Shown in pieces: positions 55,566 through 64,000 of a stretch of DNA of 64,000 nt. Position 1 is the stretch's first letter. Every line of letters begins with the position of its first letter. Position numbers and translations under genes: made by a program. The DNA is from Nannocystis exedens (GTDB lineage Bacteria; Myxococcota_A; Polyangia; Polyangiales; Polyangiaceae), in assembly GCA_945861885.1 (NCBI GenBank), contig CAMAVR010000012.1, forward strand, positions 1 through 64,000, written 5' to 3'. The notes under the pieces are model-generated. The model made no database searches. It was not told where the DNA came from and worked only from the letters and a program-made list of their open reading frames with translations.

Positions 55566-56516
55566 TTACTGAAACAACGACAGGTCGAAATCGAAGAGCT
55601 CGGCCATCAGGTCGGCGTCCGTCAATCCATCAAGCCAGTCGCAGAGCTCGCCGTCCAATTCAGGCAGACCTGACGCGCCTTCCGGCAACACGTCGAGATC
55701 TGGGTCGACACTTGAAGTCACCGGGTTCCCCGGAATTGCACCGGTGATTGGACCTACGTCGCTCGACGCGACCGCTTCCGAATCGGCCATCGTAGCCACT
55801 ACGCTCGACGGGAGGGCTGCCGATGCAGCTGCAGTACCTGGGGCACCGCCGTGGAGTCGCCACACTCGACTTTCGGCCAATGCCTCACGTCGAACTTGCT
55901 GAATATGAGCAATTTGGTCCGCGGTCTTACCGTTCTGCTCCCACCAGATCGGCATACGATCCTTCATCCAATTGTCGATCGTCTGACGACATACTTTCAG
56001 TCGCAAGGTGAGCATCAGATACGCCATGATCTCGCGATGGGTCGTCGTCGGCTTCTGCTCGAGAAGCTCGTTGATGCGCGCGCCATATTCCGGCGTGAAG
56101 CCGCTCGAAAAACGCACCTCGCGACCGCCCGCTGCGGCTGCGACCGGTTCCTCTTCCCGTGTCGGTGTCAGTGTTCCATCGTTCAGGCCTTTACGCCATC
56201 TTGCGACGGTTGACCTCCCAACGTCGAACCCTTCCGCTTTCAGGTAGGCGAACAATGCGTCACCGCTTGCTGATTTGTCGTGGTAGCCTTTTCTTGGGTG
56301 AAGCCTCTCAAACTTACGAATCGCCGCCGCGATTTGTGGTGTAAGTTGCGCCACAAACTTGCCGCCACGGCCGATTTTTCGCCTCTCGCCCTTCATCGGC
56401 TGCCGCTGCTGCGCGGTCGGCTCGTCATCGACCTCGCCGAAATTGCCGCCACAGCCGCTGATGAGGGCGGCGGATAGTCCGATTGCTGCCAATGTGTATC
56501 GACGACTGACTGACAT
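55566..56516 (-). CDS. Lipoprotein with two helix-turn-helix-like segments and an acidic tail
   Basis: A 316-residue protein from ATG 56516; a Met 11 codons upstream is possible. The signal (MSVSRRYTLAAIGLSAALIS then GCGG) has a clear lipobox. After a basic stretch (GERRKIGRGG) come two segments of homeodomain/transposase-like HTH pattern: LFAYLKAEGFDVGRSTVARW (about residues 84-103) and IMAYLMLTLRLKVCRQTIDN (about residues 157-176), each followed by a basic residue run (RKG, WMKDRM). The C-terminus is strongly acidic with hydrophobics (DWLDGLTDADLMAELFDF then DLSLFQ), like acidic activation domains. An exported DNA-binding-type protein is unusual. Function is unknown. Confidence 0.65.
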   Translation of the reverse strand: MSVSRRYTLAAIGLSAALISGCGGNFGEVDDEPTAQQRQPMKGERRKIGRGGKFVAQLTPQIAAAIRKFERLHPRKGYHDKSASGDALFAYLKAEGFDVGRSTVARWRKGLNDGTLTPTREEEPVAAAAGGREVRFSSGFTPEYGARINELLEQKPTTTHREIMAYLMLTLRLKVCRQTIDNWMKDRMPIWWEQNGKTADQIAHIQQVRREALAESRVWRLHGGAPGTAAASAALPSSVVATMADSEAVASSDVGPITGAIPGNPVTSSVDPDLDVLPEGASGLPELDGELCDWLDGLTDADLMAELFDFDLSLFQ

Positions 56517-56657
56517 ATTTGGGGCCCTTTTCTCAACATCGCGCGACATTGCCGCCTACGTGTAGAGTTATGGCGTTGGCGTAACATTGATAAGTGCACG
56601 CGCAAGTCAACGGGCTGCCGGTCCCCCAACTTGAGACGCTAATGTTGCACCGGCGCG

Positions 56658-58004
56658 CTACTCGTGAATCCCCCCGGGAATGCGGTCGCGCCCGTCACGC
56701 ACCCGATCGTTCCAGGAATCTACGCTATCCGACGGCACTTCGCGCATCGTGATGCAGCCGGTCACCGGGCATACGAGCTGGCACAAATTGCAACCGACGC
56801 ACTCGGGCTCGTCGACCCACGGCACGCGGTCGCCGGCGATCGCTCCGATCGGAAACGGCGACGGCGGCTTGGCCAGCCCGACCGTGTGCGCGTGCGTCGG
56901 CCGCGCCTTTTCTTCGCGCCCGGTAAAAATGCACTGATGCGCCCCATCATTGCACGCGACGACGCATAGCTGACAGCCGATGCAGGTCTGCGAATCGATC
57001 GCCGCCACGACTTGGTAGTTCAGATCGAGGTCACCCCACTCTTTGTACGCCCCTACCGCCCGACCGCGCAGTTCGTTGACGCTCTTCATCCCCTGCGCAT
57101 CGAGATAGCTCGAGAGACCGTCGATCATGTCGCGCACGATCCGAAATCCGTAATGCATCACGGCGGTGCAAACTTGTACGCTCGTCGACCCGAGAGCGAT
57201 AAACTCTGCGGCGTCACGCCAATCGCCAATCCCCCCGATCCCTGATATCGGCACGCCGATCGACTTTTCGCGCGCAAGTGCGGCGACCATTTGAAGCGCG
57301 ATCGGCTTCACGGCCGGGCCGCAGTAGCCGCCGTTCGTTGCAGCGTTTCCAACGCGCGGTAGCGGAACAAGTCGGTCTAAATCGACACCGATGATGCTCT
57401 TGATCGTGTTGATGAGCGAAAGGCCATGCGCGCCGCCCCGCACAACCGCTTCGGCAATTTCGACGATATCGCCGGTATTTGCCGTCAATTTCACGAGCAC
57501 TGGCGTTTTCGCGTACTCGCGCGCCCATGACGTGATCTCTTCGGCCAAGCGCGGCTCTTGCCCGACCGATGAGCCCATGCCGCGTTCGCACATGCCGTGC
57601 GGGCAGCCGAAATTTAGCTCGAGACCGTCACATCCCGCATCTTCGACGCGACGAATCAGAACTTTCCAGTCTTCTTTCGTCTGCGTCATCAACGATGCGA
57701 TGACGGCGTGATTCGGATATCGCTTTTTTACTTCGCGTATTTCGCGCAAGTTTACTTCGAGTGGGCGATCGGTGATGAGCTCGATGTTGTTGAGCCCCAT
57801 CATTTTCATCGGCCCGTAATCGATGCCGCCGAAACGACTTGATGTGTTGACGATCGGGTCGCCTAGCGTCTTCCATACGGCGCCGCCCCAACCTGCGTCG
57901 AACGCGCGCATGACCTGGTCGCCCGTGTTTGCCGGCGGCGCCGATGCGAGCCAGAACGGATTTGGGCTTTTTATCCCGGCGAACTCAATGCTCAAATCGG
58001 CCAT
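56658..58004 (-). CDS. preA: Dihydropyrimidine dehydrogenase subunit PreA
   Basis: A 448-residue subunit that reduces uracil or thymine to the dihydro form with electrons from PreT. The N-terminal dihydroorotate-dehydrogenase-like FMN barrel has NPFWLASAPPANTG near residue 14 and LELNFGCPHGMCERGMG. The C-terminal part has two ferredoxin-type cluster motifs, CIGCQLCVVACND and CVGCNLCQLVCPVTGC. It is the last gene of the pyrimidine operon, ten bases after preT. Confidence 0.95.
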   Translation of the reverse strand: MADLSIEFAGIKSPNPFWLASAPPANTGDQVMRAFDAGWGGAVWKTLGDPIVNTSSRFGGIDYGPMKMMGLNNIELITDRPLEVNLREIREVKKRYPNHAVIASLMTQTKEDWKVLIRRVEDAGCDGLELNFGCPHGMCERGMGSSVGQEPRLAEEITSWAREYAKTPVLVKLTANTGDIVEIAEAVVRGGAHGLSLINTIKSIIGVDLDRLVPLPRVGNAATNGGYCGPAVKPIALQMVAALAREKSIGVPISGIGGIGDWRDAAEFIALGSTSVQVCTAVMHYGFRIVRDMIDGLSSYLDAQGMKSVNELRGRAVGAYKEWGDLDLNYQVVAAIDSQTCIGCQLCVVACNDGAHQCIFTGREEKARPTHAHTVGLAKPPSPFPIGAIAGDRVPWVDEPECVGCNLCQLVCPVTGCITMREVPSDSVDSWNDRVRDGRDRIPGGIHE

Positions 58005-58014
58005 ACGTACGCCT

Positions 58015-59352
58015 CTAGATTGCTAAAGCCAGTTGAGTCGCGCCCGCCCATCGAGCGATAAGCGCGCGCGCCGCATCGCGCCCTGCGGCGACAGCGTTCA
58101 CGACCTCCTTGCCGCCGTTCACCGAGTCGCCGCCCGCGAATACTCTGTCATTCCCTGTCACTCCCGTCTTTGGATCGGCGACAATACTGCCGCGTGCGTT
58201 TACTTCGACACCGGGGAACTGTTCGGCGATGCCGCGCACTTTTGACTGCCCGATTGCGACGATTGCGAGCTGCGCGGGAAAGATAGTTTCGCTCGGCGCG
58301 CCGGTTTGCGCGAACGCGACCCCGCTCAGGTTACCGCTTGCATCGTGCACAAATCGCCGGGGCGTCTGATCGACCGCAATCGTCACGCCGTCTTTACGCG
58401 CCGCTTCGACTTCGTGCGCGTATGCGCTCATCGCTTCGAGCCCGCGCCTGTAAACCAATGTTACATCGCCGCCAAGCTGAGCGCATTCGCGCGCTGCATC
58501 GATGGCTGTGTTCCCCCCGCCGATCACGACAACTGCCCCGAGCGCTCTTTTTGGCGAGCTCGCCAACTTCATCTGCTCGATCCACTCGACTGCGCCTACG
58601 ACCCCTTTGCCATCTTCGCCTGGGATGCCGAGGCGGCTGTCTTCGCCGAGACCGACGCCGATAAACACTGCGTCGTATTCGGACAACAACTCTTCACCGC
58701 GCAGCTCTTTTCCGAACGCGACCCCGAAATGGAGTTCGACTCCCATCTCGGCAATCCACGCCACTTCGGCTAGGGCGTCGTCTGCGTGCAATTTGTATGG
58801 CGCGATCGACGATGTGTTGAGCCCGCCTCCAAACTTTTTCTTTTCAAAAATTGTCGCTTTGTGCCCGTGAAGAACTAGCTCGGCCGCGCATGCGAGCGAT
58901 GCTGCCCCGGCGCCAATGAGCGCTACGTGCTTCGCGCGCTTCGCGCCTGTTCGCGGAAGTGCACTCGCCGGAAGCGCTGCTGTCTCGGTTGCAAAACGCT
59001 GCAGTCGCCCTATTTTTATAGGGTCGCGGTGCCACCCGGTATAAACGCACGAGCCTTCGCACAGCACTTCGACGGGGCAAATGCGTGCGCATGACGCGCC
59101 GAGCGTGTTCTGCGCAAAAATTGTGAGCGCGCTCCCCGAGACATCGCCGGTGCCGATGCGGCGAATGAATGTCGGGATATCGATCTCGGTCGGGCACGCT
59201 TTGATGCACGGGGCGTCAACGCAATAGAGGCAGCGCAAGGCTTCGGAAACGGCTTCATTTCGGCTGAAAAGAGGCTTTTTATCGGCAATCGCTAATTCAT
59301 CGCGATCGCGCGCCAGTTCAAACAGATCGCTGCCGTTTACCGAAGAGCTCAC
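58015..59352 (-). CDS. preT: NAD(P)H-dependent dihydropyrimidine dehydrogenase subunit PreT
   Basis: A 445-residue FAD/NAD-binding subunit, related to the small subunit of glutamate synthase. N-terminal cysteines (CLYCVDAPCIKACP and CARICPVEVLCEGSC) bind iron-sulfur clusters; the FAD domain starts at VALIGAGAASLACAAEL, and a second nucleotide fold is at VVVIGGGNTAIDAARECAQL. The GGDSVNGGKEVVNAVAAGR end is typical. It passes electrons from NAD(P)H to PreA. Nine bases separate it from the upstream aminotransferase gene. Confidence 0.95.
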   Translation of the reverse strand: MSSSVNGSDLFELARDRDELAIADKKPLFSRNEAVSEALRCLYCVDAPCIKACPTEIDIPTFIRRIGTGDVSGSALTIFAQNTLGASCARICPVEVLCEGSCVYTGWHRDPIKIGRLQRFATETAALPASALPRTGAKRAKHVALIGAGAASLACAAELVLHGHKATIFEKKKFGGGLNTSSIAPYKLHADDALAEVAWIAEMGVELHFGVAFGKELRGEELLSEYDAVFIGVGLGEDSRLGIPGEDGKGVVGAVEWIEQMKLASSPKRALGAVVVIGGGNTAIDAARECAQLGGDVTLVYRRGLEAMSAYAHEVEAARKDGVTIAVDQTPRRFVHDASGNLSGVAFAQTGAPSETIFPAQLAIVAIGQSKVRGIAEQFPGVEVNARGSIVADPKTGVTGNDRVFAGGDSVNGGKEVVNAVAAGRDAARALIARWAGATQLALAI

Positions 59353-59361
59353 TCGCCCACC

Positions 59362-60684
59362 CTAGACCGCAATGGCGGCAAACGACTCATCGAGAATCCG
59401 AAGAGCCTCGTCGATATCGCTTTTTGTGATGTTGAGCGCCGGGGCGATCCGCAACGTGTTGCCGTAGAGCCCCCCTTTGCCGATTAGCAGCCCGCGCTTT
59501 TTCGTCTCTTCAAAGATGCGCAGCGCTGTCTCTGGTGTCGGCGTTCTGTCGCCGGCGCTCTCGTCGCGCACAAGTTCGACGCCGATCATAAGGCCTCGCC
59601 CTCGCACATCGCCGATCGGCTTCGGATACTTTTTTTGAAGCGCTTGGAGGCCGCCCTTAAGGTGAGCGCCCATTGTTTCGGCGTTTTCGAGAAGGTGATC
59701 GTCGACAATCGTATCAATCGTCGCATTCGCCGCGGTTGCGCAGACCGGGTTCCCCCCGAACGTTGAAATGCTCCCTGCCTTCCATGAATCGGCAATGGCG
59801 GCTGTCGCGAGCGTCGCCGAAATTGGAAAGCCGTTTGCTATCCCCTTTGCCATCGTCATGATGTCGGGCTTTACGCCGTGGTGCTCAATCCCCCACATTT
59901 TGCCGCCGGTGCGACCGAAGCCTGTTTGCACTTCGTCGGCGATAAACACTCCGCCGTATTTCCGAACGATGTCGACTGCGACTTTGAAATAGCCGTTTGG
60001 AATATCGATAAACCCGCCGACTCCCATGATCGGTTCGGCTAAAAAGCCGGCGATTTGGCCTGTTGTCGTTGTTTGAATCAACTCTTCAATATCGGTTGCG
60101 CACTGAAGCTCGCAGTTTGGATGCGTTTTGCCGAACGGGCAGCGGTAGCAATACGGCGCGTGCGCGTGCTTGATCGCCGCCACTTGTGTCGGCACCGCGC
60201 GATAGTTTGCGTGACCTGTGAGCGACTGCGCGAGAAGCGACCTCCCTGAGTAGCCGTGACGAAGCGCGATGAGCTCGCTTCGCCCTGTAAAAAGCTGCGC
60301 GAGTGCGACCGCCGTTTCGTCTGCTTCGGTGCCGCTCGCGGTAAAAAAGGCCTTCTTTAAGTCGCCCGGGGCGAGTGAGATTAGCTTTTCGGCGAGCTCA
60401 ACAATCGGCAGCGTTGGATAAAGCGTTGACACATGGCCGAGCCTTGCCATTTGCGCCTGCACCGCGCTGTTCACGCGCTCGTTTGTGTGGCCGACGCTCA
60501 CTGTCAAAATGCCGCCGAAAAAATCTAGATACCGATTCCCGTCCAAATCGGTGAGACGCGACCCTTTGGCGCTCTCGGCGACCAGACTTTCTTTGTAATA
60601 GTTGGCGACGCTTGGAAATAAGAATTCTTTATGTTTCGCCCGAACTTCGGCGCTTGTAAGTGTTCGCTTATCGGCTTGAGTCAC
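59362..60684 (-). CDS. Class III aminotransferase, probably beta-alanine/beta-aminoisobutyrate transaminase
   Basis: PLP-dependent omega-aminotransferase. The start is placed at GTG 60684, with AGGTGG four bases upstream, giving 440 residues and a 17-base overlap with the dihydropyrimidinase stop; an ATG at 60714 would overlap more. Motifs are FFTASGTEADETAVALAQ, IADEVQTGFGRTGGKMWG (Asp) and MAKGIANGFPI (PLP Lys). The Cys-rich CYRCPFGKTHPNCELQC is seen in AGXT2-type enzymes, which act on beta-aminoisobutyrate. The operon supports beta-alanine/beta-aminoisobutyrate as substrate; alanine-glyoxylate transfer is the alternative. Confidence 0.85.
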   Translation of the reverse strand: MTQADKRTLTSAEVRAKHKEFLFPSVANYYKESLVAESAKGSRLTDLDGNRYLDFFGGILTVSVGHTNERVNSAVQAQMARLGHVSTLYPTLPIVELAEKLISLAPGDLKKAFFTASGTEADETAVALAQLFTGRSELIALRHGYSGRSLLAQSLTGHANYRAVPTQVAAIKHAHAPYCYRCPFGKTHPNCELQCATDIEELIQTTTTGQIAGFLAEPIMGVGGFIDIPNGYFKVAVDIVRKYGGVFIADEVQTGFGRTGGKMWGIEHHGVKPDIMTMAKGIANGFPISATLATAAIADSWKAGSISTFGGNPVCATAANATIDTIVDDHLLENAETMGAHLKGGLQALQKKYPKPIGDVRGRGLMIGVELVRDESAGDRTPTPETALRIFEETKKRGLLIGKGGLYGNTLRIAPALNITKSDIDEALRILDESFAAIAV

Positions 60685-62068
60685 TGACCACCTGCTTACT
60701 TGTTCTGGGCACATAGCGCCCGGCTCCCCGCTTCACATCGAGCTTGCCATCTTTGTACTGCACGCGTCCGTTTGCAATCACGTGCGTCGCTTCGCCGTGA
60801 ACTTCGAACCCTTCAAAAATATTCCTGTCGCAGCGGTGATGGTGCGTTTTGGCACTGATTGTTCGCCTTGCGGTTGGGTCGTACACGACAAGGTCGGCAT
60901 CGCCGCCGACGACAATCGACCCTTTGCGCGGATACAGGCCGAAAATCTTTGCGGGCTGCGTTGCGAAGAGATTTACAAATTCGCACACGTCGATTCGGCC
61001 CGAGACAACGCCGGCCGTGTAGAGAAGGCCCAGTCGATTTTCGATCCCGGCGGCGCCGTTCGGAATTTTTGTAAAATCTGCGCGCCCCATCTCTTTTTGG
61101 CCGAGCTGATTAAACGGGCAGTGATCTGTCGCCACCACTTGAATGAGCCCGGCTCGAAGCGCATTCCACAGCGCTTCCTGATGGCCTTTTGGCCGAATCG
61201 GCGGCGACATGACAAACGCGGCCGCTTCAAAATCCGGCTTATCGTAAACCGAATCGTCTAAAAGCAAATACTGCGGGCATGTCTCTGCGAAGACGATTTG
61301 GCCACGTGCTCGCGCTTCGTACACCGCGTTTAGCGCTTCGCGGCATGTGAGGTGCACAATATAGAGCGGCTCGCCAGTGAGCCTCGCGAGCATGATCGCG
61401 CGATTTGTCGCCTCACCTTCTACTTCGGGCGGGCGCGACAGCGCGTGGTATTTTGGCGCTATTTTCCCCTCTTTTATAAACTTTTTTTGCAGCTCGACGA
61501 TCGCATCCCCGTGCTCGGCGTGCACCGTGACGAGCGCCCCTAGCTCTTTGGCGATCGCCATCACGCGAAAGAGCTCGGTATCGTCGATCCCGATCGCCCC
61601 TTTGTAGGCCATGAATGTTTTGAAGCTCGTGATGCCGTGGTCTTTCACACACGCGCGCAGCTCGTCGTCTGTTTTCTCGTCGTACCAAGTGACTGCCATA
61701 TGAAACGCGTAGTCGGCGACCGCTTTTTTCGCTTTTGCCTGCCAATCGCGCAGGCCGTCGAGCAGCCGCACGCCTCGCGCCGGAATCACAAAGTCGATGA
61801 TTGTGGTTGTCCCACCGGCGACCCCCGCTGCCGTACCGGTTTCGAAATCGTCGCTCGATTCCGTCCCCATAAACGGGAGTTCCATGTGCACGTGCGCATC
61901 GACGCCGCCTGGAAAAACAAACTGCCCCGATGCGTCGATGATTGTGTCGCCCGCCTCGGCCTTCAAATCGCGACCGATTGCGACAACCTTCCCGCCGCCG
62001 CATCGAACATCTACGTTTGAGCGATCTGACGCCGTAACGACTTCGCCGTTTTTTATAAGAATGCCCAT
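60668..62068 (-). CDS. Dihydropyrimidinase (D-hydantoinase)
   Basis: A 466-residue amidohydrolase that opens dihydrouracil or dihydrothymine. The N-terminal metal motif GVDAHVHME and the carboxylated-lysine region ITSFKTFMAYKG are conserved, with VHAEHGDAI, YIVHLTCREA and TDHCPFNQ giving further metal ligands. The stop lies 17 bases inside the aminotransferase gene, and a 3-base gap separates it from the upstream amidohydrolase gene. D-hydantoinase activity is possible in vitro; the operon makes pyrimidine breakdown the likely role. Confidence 0.94.
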   Translation of the reverse strand: MGILIKNGEVVTASDRSNVDVRCGGGKVVAIGRDLKAEAGDTIIDASGQFVFPGGVDAHVHMELPFMGTESSDDFETGTAAGVAGGTTTIIDFVIPARGVRLLDGLRDWQAKAKKAVADYAFHMAVTWYDEKTDDELRACVKDHGITSFKTFMAYKGAIGIDDTELFRVMAIAKELGALVTVHAEHGDAIVELQKKFIKEGKIAPKYHALSRPPEVEGEATNRAIMLARLTGEPLYIVHLTCREALNAVYEARARGQIVFAETCPQYLLLDDSVYDKPDFEAAAFVMSPPIRPKGHQEALWNALRAGLIQVVATDHCPFNQLGQKEMGRADFTKIPNGAAGIENRLGLLYTAGVVSGRIDVCEFVNLFATQPAKIFGLYPRKGSIVVGGDADLVVYDPTARRTISAKTHHHRCDRNIFEGFEVHGEATHVIANGRVQYKDGKLDVKRGAGRYVPRTSKQVVSDSSR

Positions 62069-62071
62069 GGC

Positions 62072-62935
62072 TTAGAGTTCTACCAGACCGCCATAAGTCT
62101 CAGGGCGGCGGTCGCGAAAGAACTGCCATGTGCGACGCACCTCTTCAATCAGGTCGAGGTCGCACGTTGCGACGACGAGCTCATCGCTATTCTCGGAGGC
62201 GGTGGCCAAAAAGTTCCCCCGTGGGTCGACGATGTAGCTCGACCCGTAAAATCTCCCGATGTTCCACGGCGCCTCTGTGCCTACGCGATTCGACGCGGCG
62301 ACAAAATAGCCGTTCGCTACGGCGTGCGCCGGCTGCTCAACCTTCCATAAATATTGCGAAAGTCCGGCGACCGTTGCCGATGGGTTGAACACGATTTCGG
62401 CGCCGTTCAAACCTAAAAGACGCGCCCCTTCCGGAAAGTGGCGGTCGTAACAGATGTAAAGGCCGACTTTCGCGTACTTGGTTTGAAACGTCGGATAGCC
62501 CAAATTCCCGGGCTTAAAAAAGTACTTTTCCCAAAAGCCGCTCGTGTGCGGGATATGATTCTTTCGATACTTGCCGAGATACGCTCCGTCGGCATCGATC
62601 ATCGCCGCGGAATTGTAATAGACGCCCGCTTGCTCGCGCTCGTACACCGGCACGACCATCGCCATGTCGTATTTTTTGGCGTATTTCGCCATCAATTCTG
62701 TTGTGGGGCCGGGGACCGACTCGGCCGCTTCGTACCAGCGCGGATCTTGGCTCGGACAAAAATATGGGCCGTTAAAAATTTCTTGAAGGCCGAGGATTTG
62801 CACCCCCTCCTTCCCCGCCTTTTCGATCAGTGGAAGGTGCTTTTCGACGGCGGCATTTTTGATCTGCTCGATCGACCACTTTTCGTCGAACGGCGTCGCC
62901 ACTTGGATCAACCCTACTTTTACATTTCGACTCAT
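62072..62935 (-). CDS. Carbon-nitrogen hydrolase, probable beta-ureidopropionase
   Basis: A 287-residue nitrilase-superfamily enzyme. The catalytic triad is visible: Glu in ILGLQEIFNG, Lys in YLGKYRKNHIPH and Cys in LYICYDRHFPEG. Such enzymes hydrolyse N-carbamoyl-beta-alanine (or N-carbamoyl-beta-aminoisobutyrate) to the amino acid, CO2 and ammonia. N-carbamoylputrescine amidase is the closest alternative by sequence; the neighbours (dihydropyrimidinase before, aminotransferase after) favour ureidopropionase. Confidence 0.88.
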   Translation of the reverse strand: MSRNVKVGLIQVATPFDEKWSIEQIKNAAVEKHLPLIEKAGKEGVQILGLQEIFNGPYFCPSQDPRWYEAAESVPGPTTELMAKYAKKYDMAMVVPVYEREQAGVYYNSAAMIDADGAYLGKYRKNHIPHTSGFWEKYFFKPGNLGYPTFQTKYAKVGLYICYDRHFPEGARLLGLNGAEIVFNPSATVAGLSQYLWKVEQPAHAVANGYFVAASNRVGTEAPWNIGRFYGSSYIVDPRGNFLATASENSDELVVATCDLDLIEEVRRTWQFFRDRRPETYGGLVEL

Positions 62936-62939
62936 CGGC

Positions 62940-64000
62940 TCACCACCAGCGCGAAATCGCAGTTTTGCTGTTCGTATAAAATAGAATTGATTCGCGGCCG
63001 TGCGCTTTTAGGTCGCCCAAAAACGACCCTTTTGCGCCGCCAAAACCGAAGTAGCTCATCGGAGCCGCGACGCCGATGTTAACCCCCACCATCGATGCGT
63101 GAACCGCATGCGTGTAGCGACGCGCGGCGGCTCCTGCCGATGTGTAGATCGACGAAGCGTTTGCGAGTGGATGGGCGTTAACGATTTTGATTGCCTCATC
63201 GAGTGAATCGGCTCGCATCAGGCTCAGAACGGGCCCAAAAATTTCTTCGCGACCGATTGTCATCGCGCTTGTCACGTTGCCAAAAATCGTTGCACCGAGA
63301 AAATGACCTTTTGGATAACTTGCGACTTTGCAATCGCGCCCATCGAGAAGAAGCTCTGCCCCTTCTTTGACCCCTTTTTCGATGTATGAAATGACGCGCG
63401 CGCGATGCGTTTCGCTGATGAGCGGCCCCATCGTCACGCCGGCATCGAGGCCGTACCCGACGGTGATTCGCTTCGCCTGCTCCACGAGCTCGCGCTTTAA
63501 TCGATCGTATGCGCCGCCGACACCGATGACCACGCTCGTTGCTAAGCAGCGCTGCCCTGTGCAGGCGAACGCGCTGTCGATGATGTTTGCAACGCTCTTT
63601 TCCCAATTGCAGTCGTCGATCACGATCGTAAAATTTTTCGCCCCGCCGAGCGCCTGCACGCGCTTTCCGGTAGCGGACGCGCGCTCGTAAACATGCTGCG
63701 CGACTGGGCTTGAGCCTACAAATGAAACGCCGACGATGTCGCGATGTTCGACGAGTGCGTTCACTACATCGCGGCCGCCTTGAACCATGTTCACGACGCC
63801 CGGCGGCAACTTTAGCTCGCTGATAAGCTCAAACGCGCGCACTTGCGAAAACGGCACCTGCTCGCTCGGTTTGATAACAATCGTGTTACCGGTCGCAATC
63901 GCGTACGGCAAAAACCAAAACGGCACCATTGAAGGGAAATTGTACGGCGCGATCGCCGCAAAAACGCCCGCCGGCTGCCTGACTGACACGCAGTCGATCC
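62940..64000 (-). CDS. mmsA: Methylmalonate-semialdehyde dehydrogenase (5' end outside window)
   Basis: CoA-acylating aldehyde dehydrogenase that converts malonate or methylmalonate semialdehyde to acetyl-CoA or propionyl-CoA with loss of CO2. The frame is open to the window edge, so the N-terminus is missing; about 353 residues are present. APYNFPSMVPFWFLPYAIA and FVGSSPVAQHVYERA are family signatures, the catalytic Cys is in FACTGQRCLA, and EEIFGPVL and SYFGFGGAKGSFLGD lie near the end. It is the most upstream gene seen of the pyrimidine operon, four bases before the amidohydrolase gene. Confidence 0.94.
   Translation of the reverse strand, partial: IDCVSVRQPAGVFAAIAPYNFPSMVPFWFLPYAIATGNTIVIKPSEQVPFSQVRAFELISELKLPPGVVNMVQGGRDVVNALVEHRDIVGVSFVGSSPVAQHVYERASATGKRVQALGGAKNFTIVIDDCNWEKSVANIIDSAFACTGQRCLATSVVIGVGGAYDRLKRELVEQAKRITVGYGLDAGVTMGPLISETHRARVISYIEKGVKEGAELLLDGRDCKVASYPKGHFLGATIFGNVTSAMTIGREEIFGPVLSLMRADSLDEAIKIVNAHPLANASSIYTSAGAAARRYTHAVHASMVGVNIGVAAPMSYFGFGGAKGSFLGDLKAHGRESILFYTNSKTAISRWW

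Overview
The window looks like chromosomal DNA of a Gram-negative bacterium, most likely a member of the Myxococcota (Polyangia-like). The signs are many secreted lipoproteins of unknown function, a Roadblock/LC7 (MglB-type) protein, an alkyl-DHAP-synthase-like ether-lipid enzyme, an RHS toxin, a type III secretion inner-rod-like protein and dense, moderately GC-rich coding. This taxonomy is inferred from gene content only. There are no rRNA genes, no CRISPR array and no intact insertion sequence. One tRNA gene (anticodon CAU) is present. No gap between genes exceeds about 290 bases.

Layout. 1-1970: the 3' end of an RHS polymorphic toxin gene, its overlapping putative immunity gene, a degraded second RHS tip, a 132-bp inverted-repeat element and a small SctI-like gene. 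2.0-12.3 kb: mostly housekeeping genes on the + strand (mnmA, an RlmD-type methyltransferase, tilS, ftsH, a PlsC acyltransferase, a homocysteine methyltransferase/MTHFR fusion, tRNA, a zinc-ribbon coiled-coil protein). 12.3-25.7 kb: lipoproteins, an orphan MlaE permease, nadA, an acyl-CoA-ligase-like enzyme, a convergent overlapping pair of peptidoglycan enzymes (GT51 transglycosylase and L,D-transpeptidase), and a fused uracil-methyltransferase/pseudouridine synthase. 25.9-36.9 kb: glgA, asnS, an AGPS-like flavoenzyme, a coiled-coil lipoprotein, a Fic-fold protein lacking the catalytic His, a membrane protein/Roadblock pair, aroQ and accBC. 37-52 kb: a lipoprotein with an acidic-hydrophobic tail, SCOT subunits, accD-folC, yajQ-glmM, ahcY with a divergent AhcY-like paralogue, HAD and Nudix hydrolases, serC, fmt and rbgA. 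52-56.5 kb: a tldE-tldD pair in which TldD carries an export signal, a dispersed palindromic repeat, a 56-residue lipoprotein and a lipoprotein with two helix-turn-helix-like segments. 56.6-64 kb: a compact minus-strand operon for reductive pyrimidine breakdown.

How the genes work together. The last operon encodes all steps from uracil or thymine to acetyl-CoA or propionyl-CoA: PreAT reduces the base, a dihydropyrimidinase and a beta-ureidopropionase open and cleave it, and an aminotransferase plus MmsA finish the beta-amino acid. accB, accC and accD supply most of acetyl-CoA carboxylase (no accA here). The homocysteine methyltransferase/MTHFR fusion, ahcY and serC feed one-carbon and methionine metabolism.

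The most unusual material is a scattered set of proteins that could face outward or meet a host: the RHS tip, the SctI-like rod protein, the His-less Fic protein, and two lipoproteins whose C-termini resemble acidic transcription-activation tails, one of which also carries helix-turn-helix-like segments. They are not clustered, and any functional link between them is a hypothesis.
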